A program made the translations under genes and the position numbers. The notes under the pieces were generated by a model that saw only the letters and a program-made list of their open reading frames with translations, was not told the origin of the DNA and searched no databases. This document shows positions 55,601-63,107 of a stretch of 63,107 bases of DNA, one piece after another. How positions within the stretch are numbered: position 1 is the stretch's first letter; each line of letters starts with the position of its first letter. This stretch comes from Burkholderiales bacterium (lineage in GTDB: Bacteria > Pseudomonadota > Gammaproteobacteria > Burkholderiales > JAHFRG01): the NCBI GenBank assembly GCA_035543335.1, contig DASZZH010000008.1:1-63107 (forward strand), written 5' to 3'.

Positions 55601-56267
55601 GGAACCGATTGTGCAGGCAATCGCACTTACCAAGCAAGTGCGCAACGGCGCAGCCGATTTGACCATACTGGATAAAGTGAGTTTCCGCATCGCAGCGGGC
55701 GAAGCGGTGGCGATACTCGGCGCTTCGGGCTCGGGGAAATCCACTTTACTGGGATTGCTCGCGGGGCTGGATACGCCGAGTTCCGGCACCGTGAAGTTGA
55801 ACGGCGTGGATTTATTTGCGCTCGATGAAGACGGGCGCGCCGCCATGCGCGCCGGATTCGTCGGCTTCGTGTTTCAGTCTTTTCAGTTGTTGCCGGCGCT
55901 TACCGCGCTGGAGAACGTGATGTTGCCGCTGGAGTTGGCGGAGATGAAAGATGCGCGCGCGCAGGCGTTGCGCTTGCTCGACCGCGTGGGGCTGGGGCAG
56001 CGGCCGCACCATTATCCCAGGCAGCTTTCCGGCGGCGAACAGCAGCGCGTGGCGCTGGCCCGCGCTTTTACCGGCAGGCCCAAATTGCTGTTGGCGGACG
56101 AGCCGACGGGCAATCTCGACAGCGTGACCGGCGAGCAAATCATCGAGCTCCTGTTTGAATTGAACCGAGAGCAGGACGCGACCCTGCTGCTGGTCACTCA
56201 CGATGAAGCCTTGTCGAAACGCTGCGGCCGCTTGCTGCATCTCGCGGCGGGGCGGCTTGCGCCATGA
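55578..56267 (+). CDS. ybbA: ABC transporter ATP-binding protein YbbA
   Basis: A 229-residue ATPase with Walker A GASGSGKST, signature LSGGEQQRVALARA, Walker B LLLADEPTGNLDS and a switch His (VTHDEA). It belongs to the LolD/MacB-type branch and pairs with the permease YbbP, whose ATG overlaps its stop. The start could be GTG 55578, ATG 55584 or ATG 55599, all overlapping the 5' end of tesA. Confidence 0.92.
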   Translation: MTMTEKRMEPIVQAIALTKQVRNGAADLTILDKVSFRIAAGEAVAILGASGSGKSTLLGLLAGLDTPSSGTVKLNGVDLFALDEDGRAAMRAGFVGFVFQSFQLLPALTALENVMLPLELAEMKDARAQALRLLDRVGLGQRPHHYPRQLSGGEQQRVALARAFTGRPKLLLADEPTGNLDSVTGEQIIELLFELNREQDATLLLVTHDEALSKRCGRLLHLAAGRLAP

Positions 56268-58756
56268 ATTTGCTCACGCTCTCGCTGCGCATGCTGGCGC
56301 GCGACTGGCGCTCGGGCGAGTTGCGCGTGCTGGCCGCGGCCATGGTGATTGCGGTGGGCAGTGTGACCGCTGTCGCTTTTTTCATTGACCGTGTGGGTCA
56401 GGCGCTGGATCAGGAAGCCAACCAGCTGCTTGGCGCGGATTTGGTGCTCGCTTCCGATCGCAGCTGGCGCGAGGAATTCGCCGACGAAGCGCGCCGCCGC
56501 GGCCTGCAAGTCACGCGCGTGCTTAAGTTTCCCAGCATGGTGCAAAACGCGGAGAGCGGGCAGCTTACCGAAATCAAGGCGGTCGCGGAAGGCTATCCCT
56601 TGCGCGGCGAATTGCGCATCGCCACCGAAACCGATAAACCCGGCAGCACGGTTAACGCTGCTCCAAAACCAGAGACGGTCTGGGCCGACCAGCGTCTGTT
56701 GGTTCGCCTCGGCCTCAAGCTGGGGGATAGCGTGGAGCTCGGCGCCGCGCGATTTAAGGTGGCGGCTGTGGTGACCGAAGAGCCGGATTATGCGGTGGGC
56801 TTTTTCAACATCGCCCCGCGGCTCATCATGAATCAGGATGATGTATCCGCCACCGGCCTCGTCCAGACCGGCAGCCGTGTCAATTATTATTGGCTTTTTG
56901 CTGGCGAGCCGGAGCGGATTTCCGCTTTTCGCCAATGGTCGGAACCGCGGCTGGCATCGGGCGAGCGCCTGCAGGATGTGAAGGATGCGCGCCCGGAAAT
57001 CCGCGCCGCGCTGGAACGCGCGCAAAAATATCTCGGGCTGGCGGCGCTGATGAGCGTGGTGCTGGCGGCGGCGGCGATCGCGCTTGCTGCGCGCCGCTTT
57101 GTCGAGCGCCATCTCGACGGCTGCGCCATGCTGCGCTGCCTGGGTTCCAGTCAAGGTTCGATGCTGCGGCTTTATTTTTATCATTTTCTGGTGTTGGGGC
57201 TGGCGGCGAGCCTGGCAGGTTGCCTGCTTGGATTGATTGCACAACAACTGCTCGCCCATTGGTTGGGCGTTTTGGTTGCAAAGAACCTGCCTCCGCCCGG
57301 CCCGCTGCCGTTGCTGCAAGGTTTGGTCAGTGGCTTGGTTCTGTTGCTGGGTTTCGCATTGCCGCCGCTCATACGCTTAAGCCAGGTGCCTGCCTTGCGC
57401 GTAATGCGGCGCGAACTGGACCTGTCTAAAGGCTCAGGCGGCGCCGGTCATGTATTGGGCTTGATGTTGATTGCCGGCTTGCTGTTGTGGCAGTCGAATG
57501 AGCTGAAACTGGGCTTGTATGTGCTGGGAGGCTTGGTGTTGGGTGCCGTGGTTTCAGCGCTGGCGGGATTTGGATTGATCAAGGCCTTGGCATTTATTCC
57601 GCAAGGTGTGGGCGTGACCTGGCGTTATGGCTTGGCCAGCGCAAGACGCCACTCCACGGCCAGTGTTGTCCAAGTGGTTTGCTTAAGCGCGGGAATGACG
57701 GCTCTGTTGTTGTTGACGCTGGTGCGCGGCGATCTGCTGCAAAGCTGGCGGGCGAGTTTGCCCGCGGATGCGCCCAACCGCTTTTTAGTCAACATCCAAC
57801 CGGATCAATTGCCATCGCTCAAGGAGTTTTTTGCTTCGCATCGTTTCGATGTGCCGCGGTTTTTTCCCATGGTGCGGGGGAGACTGACCGCCATCAACAA
57901 CCAGCGCGTATCTTCTTCGGATTATCCGGATGAACGCGCCAAGCGCCTGATCGAACGCGAATTCAATCTGTCCTGGGCGGCGCGGATGCAGGAAGACAAT
58001 CAAATCGTGGAGGGCGCGTGGTGGGCCGAAAAAGAGCACAGCCAATCGCAGTTCTCGGTGGAGCAGGGTTTGGCGGAAACACTGGGTATCCGTCTGGACG
58101 ATACGCTGGCGTACGATATTGCCGGCGCCACCATCCGGGGCCGGGTCACCAGCTTGCGCAAAGTGGACTGGGACAGCTTCCGGGTGAATTTTTTCGTGAT
58201 CGCGCCTCCCGGCGTGCTGGAGAGCTATCCCGTCAGCTATATCACCAGCTTTCATTTGCCCCCGCAGCGTGCGCCGATCATAAACGATTTGGTCAAGGCT
58301 TTCCCGAATTTTCTGGTTATTGACGTCGAAGCGATTCTGGCACAGGTGCAGAAAATCATGGACCAGGTGGTACAGGCGGTGGAATTCGTTTTCCTATTTG
58401 GCTTGTTCGCAGGGTTGATGGTGCTCTATGCCGCCATTGTCGCGACCCAGGACGAGCGCTTGCTGGAAGCCGGCATGCTGCGCACTCTGGGTGCCAGCCG
58501 CGGGCAGGTTTTGCGCGCCCAGCTGGCCGAGTTCGCCGCCATCGGCGCCTTGGCGGGCTTGCTCGCGGCAGCGGCTTCCAGCGCGCTGGGTTTGGTACTC
58601 GCCGAGAAAATCTTGAATATTCCTTATGCGTTTAATCCCTGGCTGTGGCTGCTGGGTGTGGTTGGCGGCGGAGCCGGAGTGCCTTTGGCGAGCTGGCCGC
58701 AACTGCGCGCCATTTTGCTGCGGCCTCCATTGCAAACCTTGCGCGGTTTCGGTTAG
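56264..58756 (+). CDS. ybbP: ABC transporter permease YbbP
   Basis: An 830-residue FtsX/MacB-type permease with ten predicted helices: one N-terminal helix (VLAAAMVIAVGSVTAVAFFI), a periplasmic domain, and two FtsX-type helix groups (LAALMSVVLAAAAIALAARR; FVFLFGLFAGLMVLYAAIVA). Family members move substrates or force across the envelope; the cargo is unknown. The operon with ybbA is conserved. Confidence 0.93.
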   Translation: MNLLTLSLRMLARDWRSGELRVLAAAMVIAVGSVTAVAFFIDRVGQALDQEANQLLGADLVLASDRSWREEFADEARRRGLQVTRVLKFPSMVQNAESGQLTEIKAVAEGYPLRGELRIATETDKPGSTVNAAPKPETVWADQRLLVRLGLKLGDSVELGAARFKVAAVVTEEPDYAVGFFNIAPRLIMNQDDVSATGLVQTGSRVNYYWLFAGEPERISAFRQWSEPRLASGERLQDVKDARPEIRAALERAQKYLGLAALMSVVLAAAAIALAARRFVERHLDGCAMLRCLGSSQGSMLRLYFYHFLVLGLAASLAGCLLGLIAQQLLAHWLGVLVAKNLPPPGPLPLLQGLVSGLVLLLGFALPPLIRLSQVPALRVMRRELDLSKGSGGAGHVLGLMLIAGLLLWQSNELKLGLYVLGGLVLGAVVSALAGFGLIKALAFIPQGVGVTWRYGLASARRHSTASVVQVVCLSAGMTALLLLTLVRGDLLQSWRASLPADAPNRFLVNIQPDQLPSLKEFFASHRFDVPRFFPMVRGRLTAINNQRVSSSDYPDERAKRLIEREFNLSWAARMQEDNQIVEGAWWAEKEHSQSQFSVEQGLAETLGIRLDDTLAYDIAGATIRGRVTSLRKVDWDSFRVNFFVIAPPGVLESYPVSYITSFHLPPQRAPIINDLVKAFPNFLVIDVEAILAQVQKIMDQVVQAVEFVFLFGLFAGLMVLYAAIVATQDERLLEAGMLRTLGASRGQVLRAQLAEFAAIGALAGLLAAAASSALGLVLAEKILNIPYAFNPWLWLLGVVGGGAGVPLASWPQLRAILLRPPLQTLRGFG

Positions 58757-58818
58757 TGCCAAAGCGGCGGCGAGGCCGGCGCTGATAAGCTATACTGGCG
58801 TCAACTTGCGGAGTGTTT

Positions 58819-59952
58819 ATGAGCGAAATTCTGCTCGGCGTGGTTGCGGTATTGATCTTGGTTGTCCTCGTCTGGATGGGTGTCCGTTTCGCCGCTTTGA
58901 TTCAGCTCAATAAAAACCTGTCGGCCGAAGTGGCGCAGTTGATGGAAGACAAGCACCGCTCCATGCTCAAGGATTTACATGAGGGCCTGACGCGCCAGGG
59001 CGACCGGCTCGATGAAAAGCTGGCGCAAACCTCGGAACGCCTGCGCGCCACGGTGGATGAGCGCCTGGAGCAAATCAGCGGCAAAGTCAGCGAGCGTCTC
59101 GACGAAGGTTTCAAGAAAACCAATGAAACCTTTGCCAATGTGATGGCACGGCTCGCCACCATAGATGAAGCGCAGAAGAAAATCGACGGGCTCACCAGCA
59201 ATGTGGTCAGCCTGCAGGAGCTTTTGGGTGACAAGCGTTCGCGCGGCGCCTTTGGCGAAGTGCAGCTTGAAGCCTTGGTGCGCAACATCCTGCCGCCTTC
59301 CGCGTATGCGATGCAGCACACCCTTTCCAACGGCAGCCGCGTCGATTGCATCCTGCGCCTGCCCGAGCCCACCGGCCCGGTGGCGGTGGATTCCAAGTTC
59401 CCGCTTGAAAACTACCATCGCATGTTCGCCGCGGGTGTCAACGAAATCGAACGCGCCCAAGCGCAGCGGCAATTCAAGGCCGACGTGAAAAAGCACGTCG
59501 ACGACATCAGCAACAAATACATCGTTCCCAATGAAACGTCCGATGGCGCGGTGATGTTTGTCCCGGCGGAAGCGGTGTTTGCCGAAATCCACGGCTATCA
59601 CGCCGATATCGTCGACTACGCGATGCAAAAGCGCGTGTGGATCGTCTCACCCACGACCCTGATGGCGGTGCTCAATACCGCGCGCGCCGTGTTGAGGGAC
59701 GTGGAAATGCGCAAGCACATGAATGTCATAAAGGAAGCGCTCATCAAATTGAGCATTGATTTCGAGCGCTTCGATCAGCGCATGAAAAACCTTGCCATTC
59801 ACATCCGTCAGGCGCATGAGGATGCCCAGGAAGTGCATACTTCAAGCAGGAAGATCAGCGACCGTTTCAGGAGGATAGAAGGCGTGGACTTGGAGCAAAA
59901 CGAACCGGCCGAACTTTTGGATGTGAAACGCAGCGGCGGGGAATCGGGCTAA
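58819..59952 (+). CDS. rmuC: DNA recombination protein RmuC
   Basis: A 377-residue protein: N-terminal membrane helix (LLGVVAVLILVVLVWMGVRF), coiled coil (LAQTSERLRATVDERLEQIS) and the nuclease-like RmuC domain (GAFGEVQLEALVRNILPPSA, VAVDSKFPLENY, FVPAEAVFAEIHG). It limits inversions at short repeats. ATG 58819 follows GGAG with 5-bp spacing. Confidence 0.95.
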   Translation: MSEILLGVVAVLILVVLVWMGVRFAALIQLNKNLSAEVAQLMEDKHRSMLKDLHEGLTRQGDRLDEKLAQTSERLRATVDERLEQISGKVSERLDEGFKKTNETFANVMARLATIDEAQKKIDGLTSNVVSLQELLGDKRSRGAFGEVQLEALVRNILPPSAYAMQHTLSNGSRVDCILRLPEPTGPVAVDSKFPLENYHRMFAAGVNEIERAQAQRQFKADVKKHVDDISNKYIVPNETSDGAVMFVPAEAVFAEIHGYHADIVDYAMQKRVWIVSPTTLMAVLNTARAVLRDVEMRKHMNVIKEALIKLSIDFERFDQRMKNLAIHIRQAHEDAQEVHTSSRKISDRFRRIEGVDLEQNEPAELLDVKRSGGESG

Positions 59953-59960
59953 AACGCGCG

Positions 59961-60725
59961 ATGTGGGGATTCAAGACCCGGAATCGGCGCGCGAATTCCG
60001 CCGCGTGGGACGAGGCGTTGTGGCAAAGCGTGATTTCACGTTTTGCTTTCCTGAGCATGCTCAATGCCGATGAGCGCGAACGTCTGCGCGAGTTGGCGCG
60101 GCTTTTTCTTAAAACCAAGCAAATCAGCGGCGCGGCAGGGCTCGAGCTTGACCATGAAATGCGCCTGGTCATTGCTGTCCAGGCCTGCCTGCCGGTGCTT
60201 AATCTCGGCCTCGATTACTATGAAGGCTGGGTCGAAGTCATCGTTTACCCCGGTGATTTCGTGCCCGAACGCGAATATATTGATGAAAACGGCGTGGTGC
60301 ATCGGACACGCGAGCCGATGCAGGGTGAAGCGTGGCTGCAAGGCCCGGTGATTTTGTCCTGGGAAGCGGCGGAATACGGCCGCGGGGAAGGCGTCAACGT
60401 GGTGATACACGAATTTGCGCACAAGCTCGACATGCTAAATGGCGAGCCCAACGGTTTTCCGCCTTTGCACCAGGAAATGAGCCGCGAGGAATGGGCTAAA
60501 GCGTTTTCGGCGGCCTACGATGATTTCTGTGCGCAAGTGGATTCGGGTGAGGATACGGCCATAGATCCCTATGCGGCGGAAAACCCCGCGGAATTCTTTG
60601 CCGTCCTGAGCGAAGTCTTTTTTGAAACCCCGACGCTGCTCAAGCGATCTTATCCGCAAGTGTACCGACAGCTTGCTGCGTTTTACCGACAGGATCCGGC
60701 GGCGCGCGCCGCCTCGACCCAATGA
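59961..60725 (+). CDS. mtfA: M90 family metallopeptidase MtfA
   Basis: A 254-residue cytosolic zinc peptidase. The zinc motif is HEFAH (His150, Glu151, His154) followed by KLDMLNGEPNGFPPL; the third ligand is in NPAEFFAVLSEVFFE. In E. coli MtfA binds the repressor Mlc and affects glucose PTS control. It follows rmuC after 8 bp. Confidence 0.93.
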   Translation: MWGFKTRNRRANSAAWDEALWQSVISRFAFLSMLNADERERLRELARLFLKTKQISGAAGLELDHEMRLVIAVQACLPVLNLGLDYYEGWVEVIVYPGDFVPEREYIDENGVVHRTREPMQGEAWLQGPVILSWEAAEYGRGEGVNVVIHEFAHKLDMLNGEPNGFPPLHQEMSREEWAKAFSAAYDDFCAQVDSGEDTAIDPYAAENPAEFFAVLSEVFFETPTLLKRSYPQVYRQLAAFYRQDPAARAASTQ

Positions 60726-60814
60726 CTCTTGAGTGGAATGTAAGCCCTGCGGTATCGAAGCGACCAATAAGCGAAATTTTTCGATTCGTGCCCTAAATCT
60801 TTAAGGAGAGTCGA

Positions 60815-61282
60815 ATGAACCAGATCTTTGCGTTGCTCGACAAATTGCTCGGTATCGCAAACACAGTCGGCGAATTCCTGCCGCAGCTGGGGTTGCGCTT
60901 GCTGCTGGCTTATGAATTCTGGGAATCCGGAGCGGAGAAATTCAGGGGCGAGAATTGGTTTGCCGACATTCAGGACAAGTTCCCTTTTCCTTTTAACCTG
61001 GTGCCGGTGGATGTGAGTTGGCAGCTTTCCACATGGTCCGAGCTCCTCGGCTCTGTAGCCCTGATAATCGGGCTGGGCACCCGCTTTTTCAGCGTGTCGC
61101 TGGTGATACTCACGCTGGTAGCCTGGGCCAGCGTGCACGCGGGCCATGGCTATAACGTGTGCCAGAACGGCTTCAAGCTTCCGCTGATTTATCTCATCAT
61201 GTTCCTGCCGCTGGTGTTCAGCGGGCCCGGGAAACTCAGCGTGGATCACTGGTTGTGGAACAAGTTTGGAAAAACTGCCTAA
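60815..61282 (+). CDS. DoxX family membrane protein
   Basis: A 155-residue protein with about four membrane helices and DoxX motifs LGLRLLLAYEFWESGAEKFR and FSGPGKLSVDHWL. Function unknown; some relatives act with quinone or thiol systems. A good AAGGAG lies upstream. Its end sits at the break in the HTH gene on the other strand, so it may mark a rearrangement. Confidence 0.87.
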   Translation: MNQIFALLDKLLGIANTVGEFLPQLGLRLLLAYEFWESGAEKFRGENWFADIQDKFPFPFNLVPVDVSWQLSTWSELLGSVALIIGLGTRFFSVSLVILTLVAWASVHAGHGYNVCQNGFKLPLIYLIMFLPLVFSGPGKLSVDHWLWNKFGKTA

Positions 61283-61382
61283 GCATCATAGCGTAGATTT
61301 TCTTTTCGTTAAGGTGCAGGTATTCTGCGACCTGATGCACCGTGAGATAGGTTTCATCGAACGCTGCCAGCTTTTCACTCAC
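61236..61382 (-). pseudogene. Truncated excisionase-type HTH regulator behind mobA
   Basis: Two bases after the mobA stop, a GTG opens VSEKLAAFDETYLTVHQVAE and YLHLNEKKIYA, the start of an HTH_17/excisionase-type DNA-binding domain. In related genomes I recall such proteins continuing with a molybdate-type substrate-binding domain (unverified). Here homology ends after KKIYA at about 61285 and the frame runs into antisense of DoxX, stopping at 61236. Confidence 0.65.
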
Positions 61383-61384
61383 GC

Positions 61385-61990
61385 TTACACCTGATTCCGG
61401 TTGGGGGGAATAGCGCCCGCTTCAAAGCTGTGCAACTCCTGCGGGGTGTTAATGTTGCTGAAAGCTTCCGCCTGGTCGTCAAATGAAACTTCCGTGACCT
61501 TGAGCGTCGCATACCAGGCGTCAATCTTGCGACCGCCCGCATTAAGGAATGCGCTCAGATGATCACGCACATCGCGCCGGCACAGGCAGAACACCGGATG
61601 CGGTTGATCAAATGTCCTGACTACCGCGAGTTGCGCTTGCGCATTGCTCAAGCCGGAATACAAGCGTTCCACCAGGTCAAGCGGAAGGAACGGCGAATCG
61701 CAGGGGACGGTGGCGATCCATTCGTGCCGCGCTTCCATCAGCCCGCGGTGCAGCCCGGCGAGGGGGCCGGCAAAGCCGCCGATTTCATCCGGAATCACGC
61801 GGTAGCCGAATCGCGCATATTGCTTGAGATTCTGGTTGGCGTTAATCAATACTTCATTGACTTGCGGCGCGAAACGCTGCAGTACCCACTCAATAAAAAG
61901 TTTGCCTTTGAGCAGCGTTAAACCCTTGTCCACGCTTCCCATGCGCCGGCCCTGGCCGCCGGCGAGTACTACGCCGGTGATTTTTCCCAT
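61385..61990 (-). CDS. mobA: Molybdenum cofactor guanylyltransferase
   Basis: A 201-residue enzyme that attaches GMP to molybdopterin. The N-terminal nucleotide motif is VLAGGQGRRMGSVDKGLTLL, followed by VLINANQN and VPCDSPFLPLDLV. It follows fdhD after 3 bp, in a cofactor operon that serves enzymes such as formate dehydrogenase. Confidence 0.95.
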   Translation of the reverse strand: MGKITGVVLAGGQGRRMGSVDKGLTLLKGKLFIEWVLQRFAPQVNEVLINANQNLKQYARFGYRVIPDEIGGFAGPLAGLHRGLMEARHEWIATVPCDSPFLPLDLVERLYSGLSNAQAQLAVVRTFDQPHPVFCLCRRDVRDHLSAFLNAGGRKIDAWYATLKVTEVSFDDQAEAFSNINTPQELHSFEAGAIPPNRNQV

Positions 61991-61993
61991 CTC

Positions 61994-62824
61994 TTAGGCT
62001 GGTGCGGGTTGTCTGGATTTGATGAAGCGCGATTCGCCGGTGAACAGCAAGTAATGCCTGCCGGTGGCGCGGCCGATCATGGTGAGGCCGATTTTTTTGG
62101 CGATTTCATAACCCATCTGGGTAAGCCCCGAGCGCGAAACCAGAAAGGGAATTTCCATCTGCGCGCATTTGATTACCATCTCGGAAGTGAGGCGCCCGGT
62201 GGTATAGAAAATCTTGTCTCGGCCTTCGATGCGGTCAAGCCACATCTGCCCGGCAATCGCATCCACCGCGTTGTGCCTGCCCACATCTTCGACGAATATC
62301 AGAATTTCGGTTCCCTTGCACAGCGCGCAGCCGTGAACTGCGCCCGCAGCTTTGTAGACTGTGTCATGGCGGCGCACATTGTCCATCAGCGCATAGTAGG
62401 TCTCTTCCTTGAGGCAAACATCGGCGGGCAATTTGAGTTTGTCGATTTCTTCCATCAATTCGCCAAACACCGTGCCCTGGCCACAACCGGTGGTCACCGT
62501 GCGTTTTTCCATGCGCCCGTCGAGGTCCTGAATGCCATGCCGGGTAGTCACGGCGACTGCATCTACTTCCCAGTCCACTTGCACCGATTTGATTTCCTGG
62601 ATACTGTTCACCAGACGCTGATTGCGCAAGTAGCCGATGGCTAAGGCTTCAGGTCTCGCGCCCAAGGTCATGAGGGTCACGATTTCCCGCTTGTCTACAT
62701 ACAAAGTCAGGGGATGCTCGCCGGCGATTTGCGTTTCACCCCATTCCCCGTGCTCGTTCATCGAGCGCACGGCAAAGGTGAGCGGACGGCTGGCGTTACT
62801 GATTTTCGGGCGGTAGGGAGGCAT
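61994..62824 (-). CDS. fdhD: Formate dehydrogenase sulfurtransferase FdhD
   Basis: A 276-residue protein that passes sulfur from IscS to the molybdenum cofactor of formate dehydrogenase. Visible: ARPEALAIGYLRNQRLV, TTGCGQGTVFGELM with the single catalytic Cys (the second Cys of the E. coli CxxC is absent), GAVHGCALCKG and EDVGRHNAVDAIAG. No formate dehydrogenase structural gene is in the window. Confidence 0.95.
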   Translation of the reverse strand: MPPYRPKISNASRPLTFAVRSMNEHGEWGETQIAGEHPLTLYVDKREIVTLMTLGARPEALAIGYLRNQRLVNSIQEIKSVQVDWEVDAVAVTTRHGIQDLDGRMEKRTVTTGCGQGTVFGELMEEIDKLKLPADVCLKEETYYALMDNVRRHDTVYKAAGAVHGCALCKGTEILIFVEDVGRHNAVDAIAGQMWLDRIEGRDKIFYTTGRLTSEMVIKCAQMEIPFLVSRSGLTQMGYEIAKKIGLTMIGRATGRHYLLFTGESRFIKSRQPAPA

Positions 62825-62827
62825 CCC

Positions 62828-63107
62828 TCAGCCTCCCGTGACCGACATGAATCTTATGACTTTGGGAGTTGGAAGGAAGACATTGAAGTCGTGGCCCTTG
62901 GGCTTAATCCCCATGGAGTTTACGATGGCCTGCTTCAGCGGTTCGTCATCATGGGGGTTGGCCCTTAAGAAGGGCAATAAGGCCACCGCGTCATTTTGTC
63001 CCAGGCACGGGTATAACTCGCCGGTGCAGGTAATCCGCACGCGATTGCAGGATTCACAGAAGTTGTGCGAGTGCGGCGAGATGAAACCCACCTTGGTTTT
63101 TGCCCCG
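62828..63107 (-). CDS. moaA: GTP 3',8-cyclase MoaA, C-terminal part (runs off the window)
   Basis: The visible ~92 residues carry the second iron-sulfur cluster motif [20 protein letters not shown] with PCL after it, and the C-terminal double glycine (FMSVTGG) needed for catalysis. MoaA makes the first intermediate of molybdopterin from GTP. The radical-SAM half lies beyond the right edge. It is 3 bp upstream of fdhD. Confidence 0.95.
   Translation of the reverse strand, partial: GAKTKVGFISPHSHNFCESCNRVRITCTGELYPCLGQNDAVALLPFLRANPHDDEPLKQAIVNSMGIKPKGHDFNVFLPTPKVIRFMSVTGG

Overview
The window is from a betaproteobacterial chromosome. The evidence is gene order: ndk-rlmN-pilF-rodZ-hisS-yfgM-bamB-der-hfq-hflX-hflK-hflC-DUF2065-hisZ-purA, then tRNA-Leu-rnr-rlmB and rpsF-priB-rpsR-rplI-dnaB. 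PriB, HisZ and the hfl block together are typical of Betaproteobacteria. No rRNA gene is present, so I do not name a genus.

Region 1 (about 1-16.4 kb) is accessory DNA. It opens with the end of an IS3-type insertion sequence. Then come mostly single genes with unrelated functions: DUF1993, a double beta-barrel outer-membrane protein, MscS, DoxX, a protein-isoaspartate methyltransferase-like protein, two SDRs, an SRPBCC protein, a YahK-like alcohol dehydrogenase, a secreted YqgE/AlgH protein, a zinc-ribbon membrane protein, an M28 peptidase, a 1-Cys peroxiredoxin and a PAP2 protein. Nearly every boundary carries one copy of the same ~100-bp imperfect inverted-repeat element. I count ten full copies and three left-half copies, all in the same orientation. 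They often sit within about 40 bp of a stop codon, and twice they supply the stop. The arrangement resembles a gene-cassette array, but the ends do not match the integron attC core and no integrase is present. From 12.5 to 16.3 kb a second repeat joins in: 3' ends of tRNA-Val(CAC), two of them short fragments, separate successive genes before the intact tRNA-Val gene.

Region 2 (16.4-22.1 kb) has mug, gltX and a tRNA-Ala/tRNA-Glu pair. The 3' half of tRNA-Glu plus its flank is repeated at 22.0 kb, and a short degenerate piece lies at 19.1 kb. This brackets a small island with a copper-type P1B ATPase and a DUF5676 protein, with no integrase left.

Region 3 (22.3-27.4 kb) holds small metabolic and envelope genes: SemiSWEET, uroporphyrinogen-III synthase, class II aldolase, GST, a lipoprotein, an SDR, MAPEG and a TPR protein.

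Region 4 (27.5-51.5 kb) is the conserved core listed above, tightly packed with many overlapping start and stop codons. ispG is missing from its usual place between rodZ and hisS. A frameshifted ybjQ-like gene sits before rpsF. A FimV-like protein and a PIN-PhoH ATPase follow dnaB on the minus strand.

Region 5 (51.5-63.1 kb) has a deleted bcp remnant, an ArnD-like deacetylase and the divergent selenouridine pair selU/selD. It continues with tesA divergent from ybbA-ybbP, then rmuC, mtfA and a DoxX gene. Last is a minus-strand molybdenum-cofactor cluster (moaA, fdhD, mobA) ending in a truncated HTH gene.
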